DNA of 64,000 nt from Planctomycetota bacterium (GTDB taxonomy: Bacteria; Planctomycetota; Phycisphaerae; Sedimentisphaerales; Anaerohalosphaeraceae), in the NCBI GenBank assembly GCA_029552545.1, contig JAKPDO010000013.1:1-64000 (forward strand). The letters run 5' to 3'. Positions 9,258-18,083 of the stretch are shown piece by piece. The stretch's first letter is position 1; every line of letters starts with the position of its first letter. Made by a program: the position numbers and the translations under genes. The notes under the pieces are model-generated. The model worked only from the letters and a program-made list of their open reading frames with translations. It was not told the DNA's origin and ran no database searches.

Positions 9258-12020
9258 TTACCAAACTGCCTGTCTCATCAATCGGTCTGCTTCCAGTCGA
9301 AATTCCTGCTGGAATTGACGGTAACGGTTTCGTTGTTCCGGTTCTGATTTGGCCAGATAATCCGCAGCGAAGCCGGCGACGGTCAGGAGTTCTGCGGAGC
9401 CGGACTGGTTTTTCAGTTCATCTCGACGGCGGCAGATGTCTTCAAAGAAGTCTTTGATGATTTGTCTGCCCTGCTCCCGGAACGGCGGCCACTGCATTGC
9501 ATTTTGAAGCACCATATAGGAAGAGGCACAAGGACGCATCCGGAAGGCCTGTGCGGCGTGTTCGGTCATTTGCGTCAGGAAAGAGGCGTTTTGGGTCTCT
9601 AAAATCAGCATCGCGCTGCTTAAGTGTCTGGATAGCTCGTCGGGAAAGAAGGCCTTTTGGGTTAGGATGGCCTCGACTAATTCTTTGCCCTGAGGGGTTT
9701 GGAGGTCCGCCACGAGCTGCTGGCAGGTGTCCAGGTAAACGGTTTTCCAGTCGGGGGAACGAAGGATCGCCTGCATAAAAACAGTCGAGGCCTGATGGGT
9801 CGGCATGGAGATAATCCAGACGTTGTTTTTCCGCAATTCGCGGCTGATCCATTCGCCGATGGAGGCGTAGTTGAGCTTTTGACCGCCGCTTTTGACGGCT
9901 TCCGGACCGCCGGAAAAAATGAGCTGCCAATATTCGTATTTGTCGTGGTTGTAAGCCGCCTGGGCTCTGCCGTCCATAAAAAGCTGCAGGGGGATGCGGC
10001 CGGTTTTCTCATCAGGTTTTTGGCCGAACGCCAGGGCGCCGCCTTCGGTCCAGTAATTAAACATTCGTCCCTGAAGGTGATTGCCGTTGATGAAATCGCA
10101 GACTTCAAAGGGCTTGACGTTGGACGCCGTCATCCGCATAAACAGGGAGTTGCGGACAGGGTCATTGGGCCAGGGGTTGAGGTAAATGCGCTTATATAGA
10201 AGCCCCCAATAGAGCATCAGTCCAATCAGAATGAAGGTGAGGGCCGCCCATCCTGCCGTCTGGATTTTCGGCTGTTTCAAGACGGTCCAAAGATTTTTTC
10301 CTTTGGGAAGTGCGCCGATTTTTCGTCCGATTTGAGAGAGCAAATGGGCGACAAAGGGGCAAACGCCCGGACCTGCTACGGCAATGAAGCGGCGGGATTG
10401 TACGGCCATATACAGGGTCAGTGCCGCCAGTGTCCAGAGTGCCAAATCAATCTTGAGAGGTTCAATATACTCTGTTGTTCGGGAGGTTCTGGACTGAGAT
10501 TTTGTGAGAAGGGGTTGACGAGGGCGGAAGAAATACACAGCCAGCCAGATTAGGAAGACAATCAAAGTCAGGATGCAGAGAACGGCGAAGGCCTCTTCCT
10601 CGCCGACCGGATTGGGGGTGGTGCGGGTCTTGTCCAGCCAGTCGAAGGCCGGACGCCACTCGTTGACCTGCCGCCAGGATTCGGCGTGTTTGCTGATGCT
10701 GATTTCAAAAGTATGGGTAAGGTTGGTCAAGCGGAACGGGTTCAGCAGCAGCATGGCAAGAAAGGAAACAGCAGCCGCTGCGGCGGTTTCTGCAATTTGT
10801 GCGGCAGGAAGGAGAACCAGAAGGTTCTTCTTCCAAGCGGTCAGCCAGACAAACAGAATGCCGGTTAGGAAGACAAAACCATATCGCCCGTGAGAGGACT
10901 GGATGAAAAAGCGAAAACGTTCGTGGTAAGCGGGGGCGATTCGGTCGTAAGGAATCTGAATCTGCATTCGCAGAAACAGGACCAAAAAGACCGCCAGCGT
11001 ACTGACGGAGAAAAACAAATAAAAGGCCCCTTTAAAGGAAGGAGGCAGAAAAAGTGTCCCTATTCCGAGGAGGGACAGAATGAAAAGGAAGACGACATAA
11101 CCATTCCGGAGAAAGGAAGGTGTCTGCGGAGTCAGACGATTGACGCCGGCGATGAGGGCGTAGTCCTCATGCGTCAGAAACTGGTGGCTGAGCAGGTAAA
11201 GAACCCACCAGAGGCCGATTAGTCCGAGGGCAAAGCTCCATTTTTTCGGCAGGGCTCCCAATAAATGGATTCCGAGAAACGGCACGAGCATGACATAAAC
11301 GTAGATATACCCGCCGTGAACGTTGGCCCAGAAGACCACCAAAGGAACCAGCAGCCAGATAAAATGGATATTGCGATAGACAGAGACGGCAAGAATGAGG
11401 AAGAAGACCGGGGTGAGGAAGTTTGAAAACCCTGCCGGTCGAATATCGAAAAAGGTTCGTCCGACGACCAGCCCAAAACAGGCCGCCAGAAGAGACAAAG
11501 CTGGACCGACCCCTAAAACCCGGCTTACACCGTAAACAGCAAAGGCCGTTAGAATGTACAGAACGAATTTCCAGTACACCAGCCAGTCGTATTCATAGGT
11601 ACCGGGGGAGGCGGAAAAGGTTACCAATTTATAAAAAAGCAGATGAGTAAGCCAGTTCTGGTTAATCCATCCGGTTGGGTGCCATTTTTGGATGGTTTCG
11701 AGGGAAAACGGTTTGCAGAGGATTTGTGCCCAGCGCGGCCATTTTTGGATGTCTTCCGCCGTCGGGCCCGCCGGATGGGAGTTGAAACTGAAGGGTTCGA
11801 CGGTATCGACACCGTGTTCGGCAAAGTGTCTCCCGCAGGCCAATGCGACCCACGTATCGCCGGCGGCCACCATATGGGTTGCGCTGTAGATGCCGAACAC
11901 CGTCAGTCCCAGCAGCACAACGGCGGTTATCCAGAAACGCATCCAGAGGGGCTGTGCAGTTTGATCAAGTTGTTCCGACTCTATCGATAGAATGGGACGG
12001 ATTTCCTTTATGAAAGCCAT
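9258..12020 (-). CDS. Large polytopic membrane protein, GT-C glycosyltransferase-like
   Basis: A 920-residue protein with roughly a dozen hydrophobic segments between residues 30 and 625 and a soluble tail of about 290 residues. The first extracytoplasmic loop holds GDTW at 54-57 and, further on, INQNWLTHLLFY. An acidic residue in the first loop followed by a W-rich stretch is typical of GT-C enzymes that take sugars from polyprenyl phosphates. Its place one base before the DPM1-like enzyme supports this. The tail contains FNYWTEGGALAF and helical, repeat-poor sequence I do not recognise. The start overlaps the aminotransferase gene by 13 bp. Function is inferred from topology and context. 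Confidence 0.6.
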   Translation of the reverse strand: MAFIKEIRPILSIESEQLDQTAQPLWMRFWITAVVLLGLTVFGIYSATHMVAAGDTWVALACGRHFAEHGVDTVEPFSFNSHPAGPTAEDIQKWPRWAQILCKPFSLETIQKWHPTGWINQNWLTHLLFYKLVTFSASPGTYEYDWLVYWKFVLYILTAFAVYGVSRVLGVGPALSLLAACFGLVVGRTFFDIRPAGFSNFLTPVFFLILAVSVYRNIHFIWLLVPLVVFWANVHGGYIYVYVMLVPFLGIHLLGALPKKWSFALGLIGLWWVLYLLSHQFLTHEDYALIAGVNRLTPQTPSFLRNGYVVFLFILSLLGIGTLFLPPSFKGAFYLFFSVSTLAVFLVLFLRMQIQIPYDRIAPAYHERFRFFIQSSHGRYGFVFLTGILFVWLTAWKKNLLVLLPAAQIAETAAAAAVSFLAMLLLNPFRLTNLTHTFEISISKHAESWRQVNEWRPAFDWLDKTRTTPNPVGEEEAFAVLCILTLIVFLIWLAVYFFRPRQPLLTKSQSRTSRTTEYIEPLKIDLALWTLAALTLYMAVQSRRFIAVAGPGVCPFVAHLLSQIGRKIGALPKGKNLWTVLKQPKIQTAGWAALTFILIGLMLYWGLLYKRIYLNPWPNDPVRNSLFMRMTASNVKPFEVCDFINGNHLQGRMFNYWTEGGALAFGQKPDEKTGRIPLQLFMDGRAQAAYNHDKYEYWQLIFSGGPEAVKSGGQKLNYASIGEWISRELRKNNVWIISMPTHQASTVFMQAILRSPDWKTVYLDTCQQLVADLQTPQGKELVEAILTQKAFFPDELSRHLSSAMLILETQNASFLTQMTEHAAQAFRMRPCASSYMVLQNAMQWPPFREQGRQIIKDFFEDICRRRDELKNQSGSAELLTVAGFAADYLAKSEPEQRNRYRQFQQEFRLEADRLMRQAVW

Positions 12021-13192
12021 TCCCGAATCCGGTCAATTCCTTTTTCAATCTGTTCCAGCGAACAGGCAAAGCTGAGCCGTATATTTTTCGGTGCCCCGAA
12101 GGGGCCACCCGGAACGACAGCTACTAATTTTTGCTCCAGAAGCGCCTTGGCGAAATCCATACTGTCTTTGATGAGTGTTCCGCCGATGGTTCGTCCGTAG
12201 TGGGCCGAGACGTCCGGGAAGCAATAGAAGGCCCCCTGTGCCGGCACGCAGTGCACACCGGGGATTGCATTGAGCCGTTCGGTCATCAGTTTTCCCCGTT
12301 TTTCAAACTCCTGCCGCATTTTCTCGACGACTCCTGAGGTGTCTTTGAGGGCGGCAATGGCGGCATATTGCGTAAAGGTGACGGCGTTGGAGGTCATATG
12401 GTCCTGCAGACGCGACATGGCCTTGATGACGTCCAGCGGTCCTGCCGTATAACCCAGACGCCAGCCGGTCATCGAGAAGGATTTGCTTAACCCGTTGATA
12501 GTCAGAGTTCGATTGTAGGCGTCCTGACTGAGCGAAGCGAAGCTGACAAATCGCATATTTCCATAGACCAAACGTTCATAAATCTCATCGGACAGGACGA
12601 TTACATTTGTTCCCTCGAGGACTTTTGCGAGGGCCTTCAGTTCGTCCGGGGTGTAGCAGAACCCGCCGGGATTGTTCGGGGAATTGAGAACCAGCATGGC
12701 GGTTTTGGAGGTAATGGCGGATTTCAGCTGGGAAGGGGTGATTTTGTATTCGGTTTTGGCGGTGGTTTCGAGGATGACGGGTTTGGCACCGGCCAGCTGA
12801 ATCGCTTCCGGATAGGTGACCCAATAAGGAGCGGGCAATAATACTTCATCGCCGGGGTCTAAAACGGCCTGCATGGCCATATAGACAGAATGCTTAGCGC
12901 CCAGATTGACTATAATCTGCTCCGGTATGTACTGTAAGTTGTTTTCTTTCAGCAGTTTGTCTGCGATTGCCTTGCGCAGCTCCATAATGCCTGCGGCAGG
13001 GGTGTATTTGGTTTGTCCTTTTTTAAGGGATTCGACGGCTGCGTCTTTAATGAATTGGGGGGTATCAAAGTCCGGCTCTCCTGCACCGAAGCTGAGGACG
13101 TCCAGACCTTGGGCTTTCATCTCTTTGGCTCGCGATGTGACGGCAAGAGTGGCCGAGGGGGCGACTGCTTTTGCTCTCGAGGAGATTTTCAT
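12008..13192 (-). CDS. Class I aminotransferase, aspartate aminotransferase type
   Basis: PLP-dependent fold-type I transaminase of 394 residues, closest in pattern to bacterial class I-gamma aspartate aminotransferases. SPNNPGG contains N174. D202 and Y205 lie in SDEIYERLVYG. The PLP lysine is K237 in NGLSKSFSMTGWRLGY, where the final Arg binds phosphate. The N-terminal SFGAGEPDFDTP is the usual substrate-side loop. The ATG follows AGGAAAGGAAG. As first gene of the minus-strand operon it could feed aspartate or glutamate metabolism. An N-succinyl-diaminopimelate or prephenate aminotransferase role cannot be excluded by motif. Confidence 0.88.
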   Translation of the reverse strand: MKISSRAKAVAPSATLAVTSRAKEMKAQGLDVLSFGAGEPDFDTPQFIKDAAVESLKKGQTKYTPAAGIMELRKAIADKLLKENNLQYIPEQIIVNLGAKHSVYMAMQAVLDPGDEVLLPAPYWVTYPEAIQLAGAKPVILETTAKTEYKITPSQLKSAITSKTAMLVLNSPNNPGGFCYTPDELKALAKVLEGTNVIVLSDEIYERLVYGNMRFVSFASLSQDAYNRTLTINGLSKSFSMTGWRLGYTAGPLDVIKAMSRLQDHMTSNAVTFTQYAAIAALKDTSGVVEKMRQEFEKRGKLMTERLNAIPGVHCVPAQGAFYCFPDVSAHYGRTIGGTLIKDSMDFAKALLEQKLVAVVPGGPFGAPKNIRLSFACSLEQIEKGIDRIREWLS

Positions 13193-13238
13193 CTGTTTTC
13201 TTCCTTTCCTAAAAAAGTAATCGTAACCAAACAGGAGG

Positions 13239-13268
13239 TATTAAAACGGCAAAAAGGAACAAGGTCAA
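13239..13268 (-). promoter_or_regulatory. Possible promoter of the aminotransferase operon
   Basis: On the minus strand TTGACC (13268-13263) and TTAATA (13244-13239) are spaced by 18 bp, about 45 bp before the aminotransferase start. The -10 match is moderate. Confidence 0.35.
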
Positions 13269-13313
13269 GAAAAACCAATTCATCACTCAGCTTGAGGAAT
13301 CTTCAAAAAATGC

Positions 13314-13364
13314 TTGACAAAGGTAAGTGATTTGTCTATCTTGTCTATAGACTTATAAGACAAG
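13314..13364 (+). promoter_or_regulatory. Promoter and probable Rrf2 operator
   Basis: A consensus TTGACA at 13314-13319 and TATCTT at 13337-13342 are spaced by 17 bp. The -10 region and start site are overlaid by repeats: TTGTCTAT occurs at 13332-13339 and again at 13341-13348, and CTTGTCTATA at 13340-13349 is mirrored by TATAAGACAAG ending at 13364. A dyad over the -10 box directly before an Rrf2 gene is the expected autoregulatory arrangement. The control would extend to the pst genes if they are cotranscribed. Confidence 0.6.
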
Positions 13365-13397
13365 AAAATTTATTTGGGATATTTAAGATACAAAAGA

Positions 13398-13799
13398 ATG
13401 AGATTGACGACGAAAAGTGAATATACGATTTTGGCCTTGGTTTACCTGGCTCGGCAGCCGCAAGGGACTTTCGTGAAGATCGAGGAGATTTGCCGGCATT
13501 TTGAGATTCCCAAAAAGTACCTCGAGCTCCTTTTTATGACGCTGCGTCAGAATCGCTATCTTCAGACGCGTCGGGGCACAAACGGGGGGTATCGGCTGAT
13601 GCGGCCGGCTAAAGAAATTACGATTGCGGAGATTGTACGGCTGATGGACGGGCCGCTGGCTCCGACGGAATCGGTCAGCAAGTATTTTTTTGCGAATACG
13701 CCGCTGAGCAAGGAGCCCAAAATGCTGGCAGTCTGCAAGGAAATTCGGGATTTTATTGCGGAGCGTCTGGAGCGGTTAACGTTAGCGGATTTGGCTTGA
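13398..13799 (+). CDS. Rrf2-family transcriptional regulator without Fe-S cysteines
   Basis: A 133-residue winged-helix regulator. MRLTTKSEYTILALVYLA, the recognition segment IPKKYLELLF and the wing RRGTNGGYRLM are Rrf2 hallmarks. The C-terminal half contains only one cysteine (LAVCKEI), not the three closely spaced Cys that bind a cluster in IscR or NsrR, so it probably senses something else or acts without a cofactor. The ATG at 13398 was chosen because the protein then begins at the conserved MRLTTK; a TTG eight codons upstream is open. pstS begins 14 bp downstream on the same strand, making this the likely local regulator of phosphate uptake. Confidence 0.85.
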   Translation: MRLTTKSEYTILALVYLARQPQGTFVKIEEICRHFEIPKKYLELLFMTLRQNRYLQTRRGTNGGYRLMRPAKEITIAEIVRLMDGPLAPTESVSKYFFANTPLSKEPKMLAVCKEIRDFIAERLERLTLADLA

Positions 13800-13813
13800 T
13801 AAGGAGACGGAGT

Positions 13814-14773
13814 ATGAAACGACTTGTGTTGGGGCTGTGTGTGGCGGGGGTGTTTGTTTCGTTCGGCTGCGGGAAAAGAACGGGGGGCTCTTCCGAAGGG
13901 GAATTGAACGGAACCATCTCGATTTCCGGGGCGTGGGCCCTGTATCCGATGGCGGTGCGGTGGGCGGAGGAGTTTCGCAAAATTCACCCCTCCGTGCGGA
14001 TTGATATTTCTGCAGGCGGGGCCGGCAAGGGGATGGCGGATTGTCTGTCGGGTGCGGCGGATTTGGGGATGCTCTCGAGGGAGATTCACAATTCTGAGCT
14101 GGAGAAGGGGGCCTGGCCGGTGGCGGTAGTAAAAGATGCCGTCGTGGCCGTGGCCAATCGGAATCATCCGGCCGCACAGACGCTTTTGAGCCGGGGGTTG
14201 ACGCGGCAGGAATGCATCGATTTGTGGATAACCGGACGGTTGAAAACGTGGGGGCAGCTGTCCGGATTTTCGCTGAATGAGCCGGTTCATGTGTACACCC
14301 GTTCCGATGCCTGCGGGGCGGCGGAGACCTGGGCGAAGTATCTGGGAAAAAATCAGGAGGATTTGCAGGGAGTCGGGGTCTTTGGGGACCCAGGACTGGC
14401 GGAGGCCGTTCGGAAAGACCCGCTGGGAATTGGATACAACAATGTCAATTATGCCTATGATGCGGCCACGAAGAAACCGATGGACGGGCTGATGATTGTG
14501 CCGCTCGATTTAAACGAAAACGGCCGGATTGACCCGGAGGAATCGTTCTACGGGGACCGCGATGAGATAACCGGTGCGATTGGCCAGGGACGGTATCCTT
14601 CGCCGCCGGCGCGTTTGCTGTATCTGGTTTCCAAGGGCAAGCCCGCCCGGCCGGAAGTGCTGGCTTTTCTGGAATGGATTCTGCGGGACGGGCAGGCGTT
14701 TGCAGACGAGGCCGGATATGTACCGCTTTCGAAAGAGGCGGCGAAGAAGGAACTGGAAAAACTCGCCAGATGA
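13814..14773 (+). CDS. pstS: Phosphate ABC transporter substrate-binding lipoprotein
   Basis: Periplasmic phosphate-binding protein of 319 residues. A short signal ends in the lipobox SFGC with Cys19, so it is membrane-tethered. The family features are ISISGAWALYPMAVRWAEEF near the mature start, SAGGAGKGMADCLSG as the anion loop, and ADLGMLSREI, the usual TGSGxG/D-G-x-SR region of PstS-like PBP_like_2 proteins. AAGGAG-type sequence precedes the ATG at 13814. pstC, pstA and pstB follow. The sequence departs enough from classical PstS that another oxyanion such as tungstate is conceivable, but the PstB-type partner favours phosphate. Confidence 0.85.
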   Translation: MKRLVLGLCVAGVFVSFGCGKRTGGSSEGELNGTISISGAWALYPMAVRWAEEFRKIHPSVRIDISAGGAGKGMADCLSGAADLGMLSREIHNSELEKGAWPVAVVKDAVVAVANRNHPAAQTLLSRGLTRQECIDLWITGRLKTWGQLSGFSLNEPVHVYTRSDACGAAETWAKYLGKNQEDLQGVGVFGDPGLAEAVRKDPLGIGYNNVNYAYDAATKKPMDGLMIVPLDLNENGRIDPEESFYGDRDEITGAIGQGRYPSPPARLLYLVSKGKPARPEVLAFLEWILRDGQAFADEAGYVPLSKEAAKKELEKLAR

Positions 14774-14782
14774 GGCCGGGGG

Positions 14783-15688
14783 ATGGGGCTGCCGAATCGG
14801 ACAAAACGCTCGCGGCTGTATGACAGGGCTGCCGCCGTCCTGATGGGGGTCTTGGCGCGGCTTTCCGGTCTGATTGTGATTGTGATTGCGGCAGGGCTCT
14901 TTTGGAAGTCTGTGCCGATTCTGAAAAATCAGTCTCTTTCGGCGCTTCTGTTTTCGTCCGAGTGGTATCCTTTGCGCGGGCAGTTTGGGTTTTTGCCGTT
15001 TATCATGGGGTCTTTGTGGGTGACCGGGACGGCGATGATTCTGGCGGTTCCGCTGTGTCTGCTGACGGCGATTTATCTGGCGGAGTACGCCCCGCGGGGC
15101 ATTCGCGAGGGGATGCGTCCGCTGATTGACCTGCTGGCGGGGATTCCCTCGGTGGTGTATGGGGTCTGGGGGGTGCTGGTTGTAGTGCCGTGGGTCAAGC
15201 GTGCCGCCGGCTGGTTTGGGTATTCAACGAGCGGATACTGCGTGCTGTCGGCGGGAATTGTGCTGGCGGTGATGATTTTTCCGGTGATTATTCATATGAC
15301 GGTGGAGATTCTGCGGGCGGTGCCGCAGGAAATTCGGGAGGCGTCGCTTTCGCTGGGGGCGACCCAGTGGCAGACGATTAAGAAGGTCGTTCTGCGGAAG
15401 GCCTTCGGCGGGGTGCTGGCGGCGATTGTTCTGGGGCTTTCGCGTGCGTTCGGGGAAACGATCGCAGTGCTGATGGTGGCGGGAAATGCGGTGCGTTCGC
15501 CGACGGGGTTTCTGGATGCGGCGTATCCGCTGCCGGCGCTGATTGCCAACAATTACGGCGAGATGATGTCGATTCCGCTGTATGATTCGGCGATGATGCT
15601 GGCGTGTCTGATTCTGCTGGGGATCGTTCTGGTGTTTAATGTGCTGGCCAAACTGGTGCTGATGCGGATTCAAAAAGAAATTCAGTAG
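14783..15688 (+). CDS. pstC: Phosphate ABC transporter permease PstC
   Basis: Inner-membrane permease of 301 residues with about six hydrophobic helices. The cytoplasmic coupling (EAA) loop is clear: EIREASLSLGATQWQTIKK, then AFGETIAVLMVAGN, both typical of PstC. IPSVVYGVWGV is another family segment. It pairs with PstA to form the channel energised by PstB. The ATG lies 9 bp after pstS; upstream GAGG is present but close. An internal Met at residue 21 is a less likely start. Confidence 0.92.
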   Translation: MGLPNRTKRSRLYDRAAAVLMGVLARLSGLIVIVIAAGLFWKSVPILKNQSLSALLFSSEWYPLRGQFGFLPFIMGSLWVTGTAMILAVPLCLLTAIYLAEYAPRGIREGMRPLIDLLAGIPSVVYGVWGVLVVVPWVKRAAGWFGYSTSGYCVLSAGIVLAVMIFPVIIHMTVEILRAVPQEIREASLSLGATQWQTIKKVVLRKAFGGVLAAIVLGLSRAFGETIAVLMVAGNAVRSPTGFLDAAYPLPALIANNYGEMMSIPLYDSAMMLACLILLGIVLVFNVLAKLVLMRIQKEIQ

Positions 15689-15699
15689 CGAGGCGGAGC

Positions 15700-16551
15700 A
15701 TGGACAGACGGCGGGTGGAAGAGGCGGTAATGAAGGGGCTGATGAAGGCGGCGACGCTTTTGATTGTGGGCGTGCTGGGGCTGATTATGCTGACGATTCT
15801 TGTGCGGGGAATTCGGGCGATGAGCTGGTCAATGCTCACACAAACCCCCAAAGGAGGATTTTATCTGGGCAGGGAGGGGGGCATTTTGAATGCGATTGTG
15901 GGGTCTTTTTATATCGCCGGCGGGGCGACGGGGCTGGCGTTCGCAGCGGCGGTGCCCGTGGTGCTTTATCTGAATGTGTTCTGCCGGCGCGGAAGCCGCA
16001 CGGCGGCGGTGATTCGTTTTCTGCTGGATGTGCTCTGGGGAGTGCCTTCGATTGTGTTCGGGGCGTTCGGGTTTCTTCTGATGCTGGCCGTCGGACTGCG
16101 GGCTTCTCTGCTGGGGGGAATTCTCACTGTATCGCTGTTTGTGCTTCCAATCCTGTGCCGGGCGATGGATGAAGTGGTTCGGATGATTCCTACTGATCTG
16201 CTGGAGTCGTCTTATGCACTGGGAGCGACGCGTCTGCAGACGGCCGTCCGGGTGGTGCTTCGGCAGGCGTCGGCGGGGATTTTGACGGCGGTTCTGATTG
16301 CCTTCGGGCGGGGGGTCGGCGATGCGGCATCGGTGCTGTTTACGGCCGGCTACAGCGACCAGATTCCTCAGTCGCTGACGCGTCCGGCGGCGACACTGCC
16401 GCTGGCGATTTTTTTCCAGCTGGGCACGCCGTTTCCGCAGGTTCAGGACCGGGCGTATGCGGCGGCGCTGATTTTGACGGTAGTTGTGCTGGCGACCAGC
16501 CTGCTTTCGCGTCGGCTGGGACGCCGGCTGACTCGACATTCGATTTCGTGA
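15700..16551 (+). CDS. pstA: Phosphate ABC transporter permease PstA
   Basis: Second permease subunit, 283 residues with about six membrane helices. It contains VPSIVFGAFGF, the coupling loop DLLESSYALGATRLQTAVR, and GRGVGDAASVLFTAGY, the PstA counterpart of the AFGETIA segment in PstC. GAGGCGGAG precedes the ATG. The gene starts 11 bp after pstC and ends 7 bp before pstB, consistent with one transcript. Confidence 0.92.
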   Translation: MDRRRVEEAVMKGLMKAATLLIVGVLGLIMLTILVRGIRAMSWSMLTQTPKGGFYLGREGGILNAIVGSFYIAGGATGLAFAAAVPVVLYLNVFCRRGSRTAAVIRFLLDVLWGVPSIVFGAFGFLLMLAVGLRASLLGGILTVSLFVLPILCRAMDEVVRMIPTDLLESSYALGATRLQTAVRVVLRQASAGILTAVLIAFGRGVGDAASVLFTAGYSDQIPQSLTRPAATLPLAIFFQLGTPFPQVQDRAYAAALILTVVVLATSLLSRRLGRRLTRHSIS

Positions 16552-16558
16552 GGTTACA

Positions 16559-17317
16559 ATGAATCAGCCCCATATCCGCGTGGAAAATCTGAATGTGTAT
16601 TACGGGTCGGACCATTCGCTTCGGGATGTTTCCATCGAACTGCCGGGCCGGCAGATTATTGCCGTAATCGGGCCGTCCGGCTGCGGCAAGACAACCTTCC
16701 TGAAATCGCTGAACCGGATGGTGGAGCTGGCGGAAGGGGCGCGGGTGACCGGGCGGGTGCTGGTGGACGGCGAAGATATTTACAGCCCGACGGCGGAGGT
16801 GACGGCGATTCGGAAAAAGATGGGGCTGCTTTCGCAAACGCCTCGGCCTTTGCCGATGTCGATTTATGAGAATGTGGCCTACGGCCCGCGAATTCACGGT
16901 CTGAATGACCGCCGGAAACTGGATGAGATTGTGGAGTTTCGTCTGCGGCAGGTGGGGCTCTGGGAGGAGGTCAAAGACCGGCTCGGCCAGCCGGCGTCGC
17001 GGATTTCGATTGGGCAGCAGCAGCGGCTGTGTCTGGCTCGGGGGCTGGCAGTGGAGCCGGAAATTATTCTGGCGGATGAGCCCACGTCGGCGCTGGACCC
17101 GATGTCCAGCCGGCGGATTGAGGAGTGTTTTCTGGAGCTGAAGAAGGATTATACGATTGTGATTGTCACGCATATTCTCCGTCAGGCCCGGCGGCTGGCG
17201 GATTATGCTGCGTTCTTTTACTGCGGACGGCTGGTGGAGCACGGCCCGGCGGCTCGGATGTTTGAGAATCCGACCCAGCGGGAAACCATCGAGTATGTGA
17301 AAGGAATTATCAGTTGA
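16559..17317 (+). CDS. pstB: Phosphate ABC transporter ATP-binding protein PstB
   Basis: Cytoplasmic ATPase of 252 residues. Walker A is GPSGCGKT at 38-45. The signature reads ISIGQQQRLCLARGLA, where the usual LSGGQ is SIGQQ. Walker B is IILADEPTSALDP and the switch histidine lies in VTHILRQARR. GKTTFLKSLNRM and the overall length are PstB-like. GAGGT precedes the ATG. No phoU follows; the next gene is convergent and its stop codon abuts this one with no gap, so the pst operon ends here. Confidence 0.92.
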   Translation: MNQPHIRVENLNVYYGSDHSLRDVSIELPGRQIIAVIGPSGCGKTTFLKSLNRMVELAEGARVTGRVLVDGEDIYSPTAEVTAIRKKMGLLSQTPRPLPMSIYENVAYGPRIHGLNDRRKLDEIVEFRLRQVGLWEEVKDRLGQPASRISIGQQQRLCLARGLAVEPEIILADEPTSALDPMSSRRIEECFLELKKDYTIVIVTHILRQARRLADYAAFFYCGRLVEHGPAARMFENPTQRETIEYVKGIIS

Positions 17318-17998
17318 TCAGGGATTGCAGGTTTTGCAGGGCCTGCGTCCCGAAGCGGCCTCGTCCCGTGTGCGGAAGAGAATCCGCTGTTCTTCGGTAA
17401 TGCGGGCGGCGTGGGGACAGCCGACCCGATGAAAGATGCGGCTGCCTTTGGAGGCGATATAGCCCTGCGAGGGTTGGGGGCTTGTTTTAACCGGAGAGGA
17501 AGCCGGAGCAATCGGCTGAAGGACCATCGAGGGAGCGGCGGGAGTTTCCGGTGCCGCGCCGGCTGTCTTCTCAGCGGCAGGGGCTTTCAGGATGCGTTCG
17601 ACCAGTCCCTGCTGAACGAGAAAGTCGCCGACATCTCGGCCGTTGATTTCCAAATCCGCAATCAGACAAAACGATTGTCCCCGCTGAATGTTTTTGAGCA
17701 GGATGACTTGGTTTGGGTCTCTGGGCTGTTTGCACAGAAGTGTCTGAAGATAGGTCTGGACTTTGGCATCGGCCTGCGTGCCGCCGGGCTGAAGACCCCG
17801 GATATACACAGGCATTTGTTCTCCTACCACGGCAGGATAATTGCGGATATTGCAGACGAGATGAAAGTCAGGAAGAACCTGGAGAACCTGAGCAATCTCT
17901 GCCTGGCCGTAATTCATTGTTGCGGGGGACGGGTTTTCAGAAGGTTTCGATTGAGCTGCGGGGATGGTCAGAAGAATCCAAAGAAAACAGAGGATCAT
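17318..17998 (-). CDS. Secreted protein with C-terminal Ada-type metal-binding domain
   Basis: A 226-residue protein with a signal peptide (MILCFLWILLTIPAAQS). The middle part, around VGDFLVQQGLVERIL, resembles the end of a staphylococcal-nuclease-like fold. A Pro/Ala linker at about 140-178 leads to a C-terminal domain with YIASKGSRIFH, GCPHAARI and RPCKTCNP. This is the Cys4-type zinc site of Ada metal-binding domains, also found on exported nuclease-like proteins. Without clear nuclease catalytic residues, I read it as a secreted metal- or DNA-binding protein of unknown role. Its ATG follows GAAAGGG, and it converges on pstB. Confidence 0.72.
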   Translation of the reverse strand: MILCFLWILLTIPAAQSKPSENPSPATMNYGQAEIAQVLQVLPDFHLVCNIRNYPAVVGEQMPVYIRGLQPGGTQADAKVQTYLQTLLCKQPRDPNQVILLKNIQRGQSFCLIADLEINGRDVGDFLVQQGLVERILKAPAAEKTAGAAPETPAAPSMVLQPIAPASSPVKTSPQPSQGYIASKGSRIFHRVGCPHAARITEEQRILFRTRDEAASGRRPCKTCNP

Positions 17999-18053
17999 TG
18001 TTTGGGCCCTTTCTTTTCTCCAAATGCAAACAGTTCACCGTGTAAACGGATGA

Positions 18054-18083
18054 ATTATAGCGGGCTGTTGGGGGTGCTTTCAA
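18054..18083 (-). promoter_or_regulatory. Promoter for the secreted Ada-domain gene
   Basis: On the minus strand TTGAAA (18083-18078) and a perfect TATAAT (18059-18054) are spaced by 18 bp, about 55 bp before the start codon. Confidence 0.5.
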
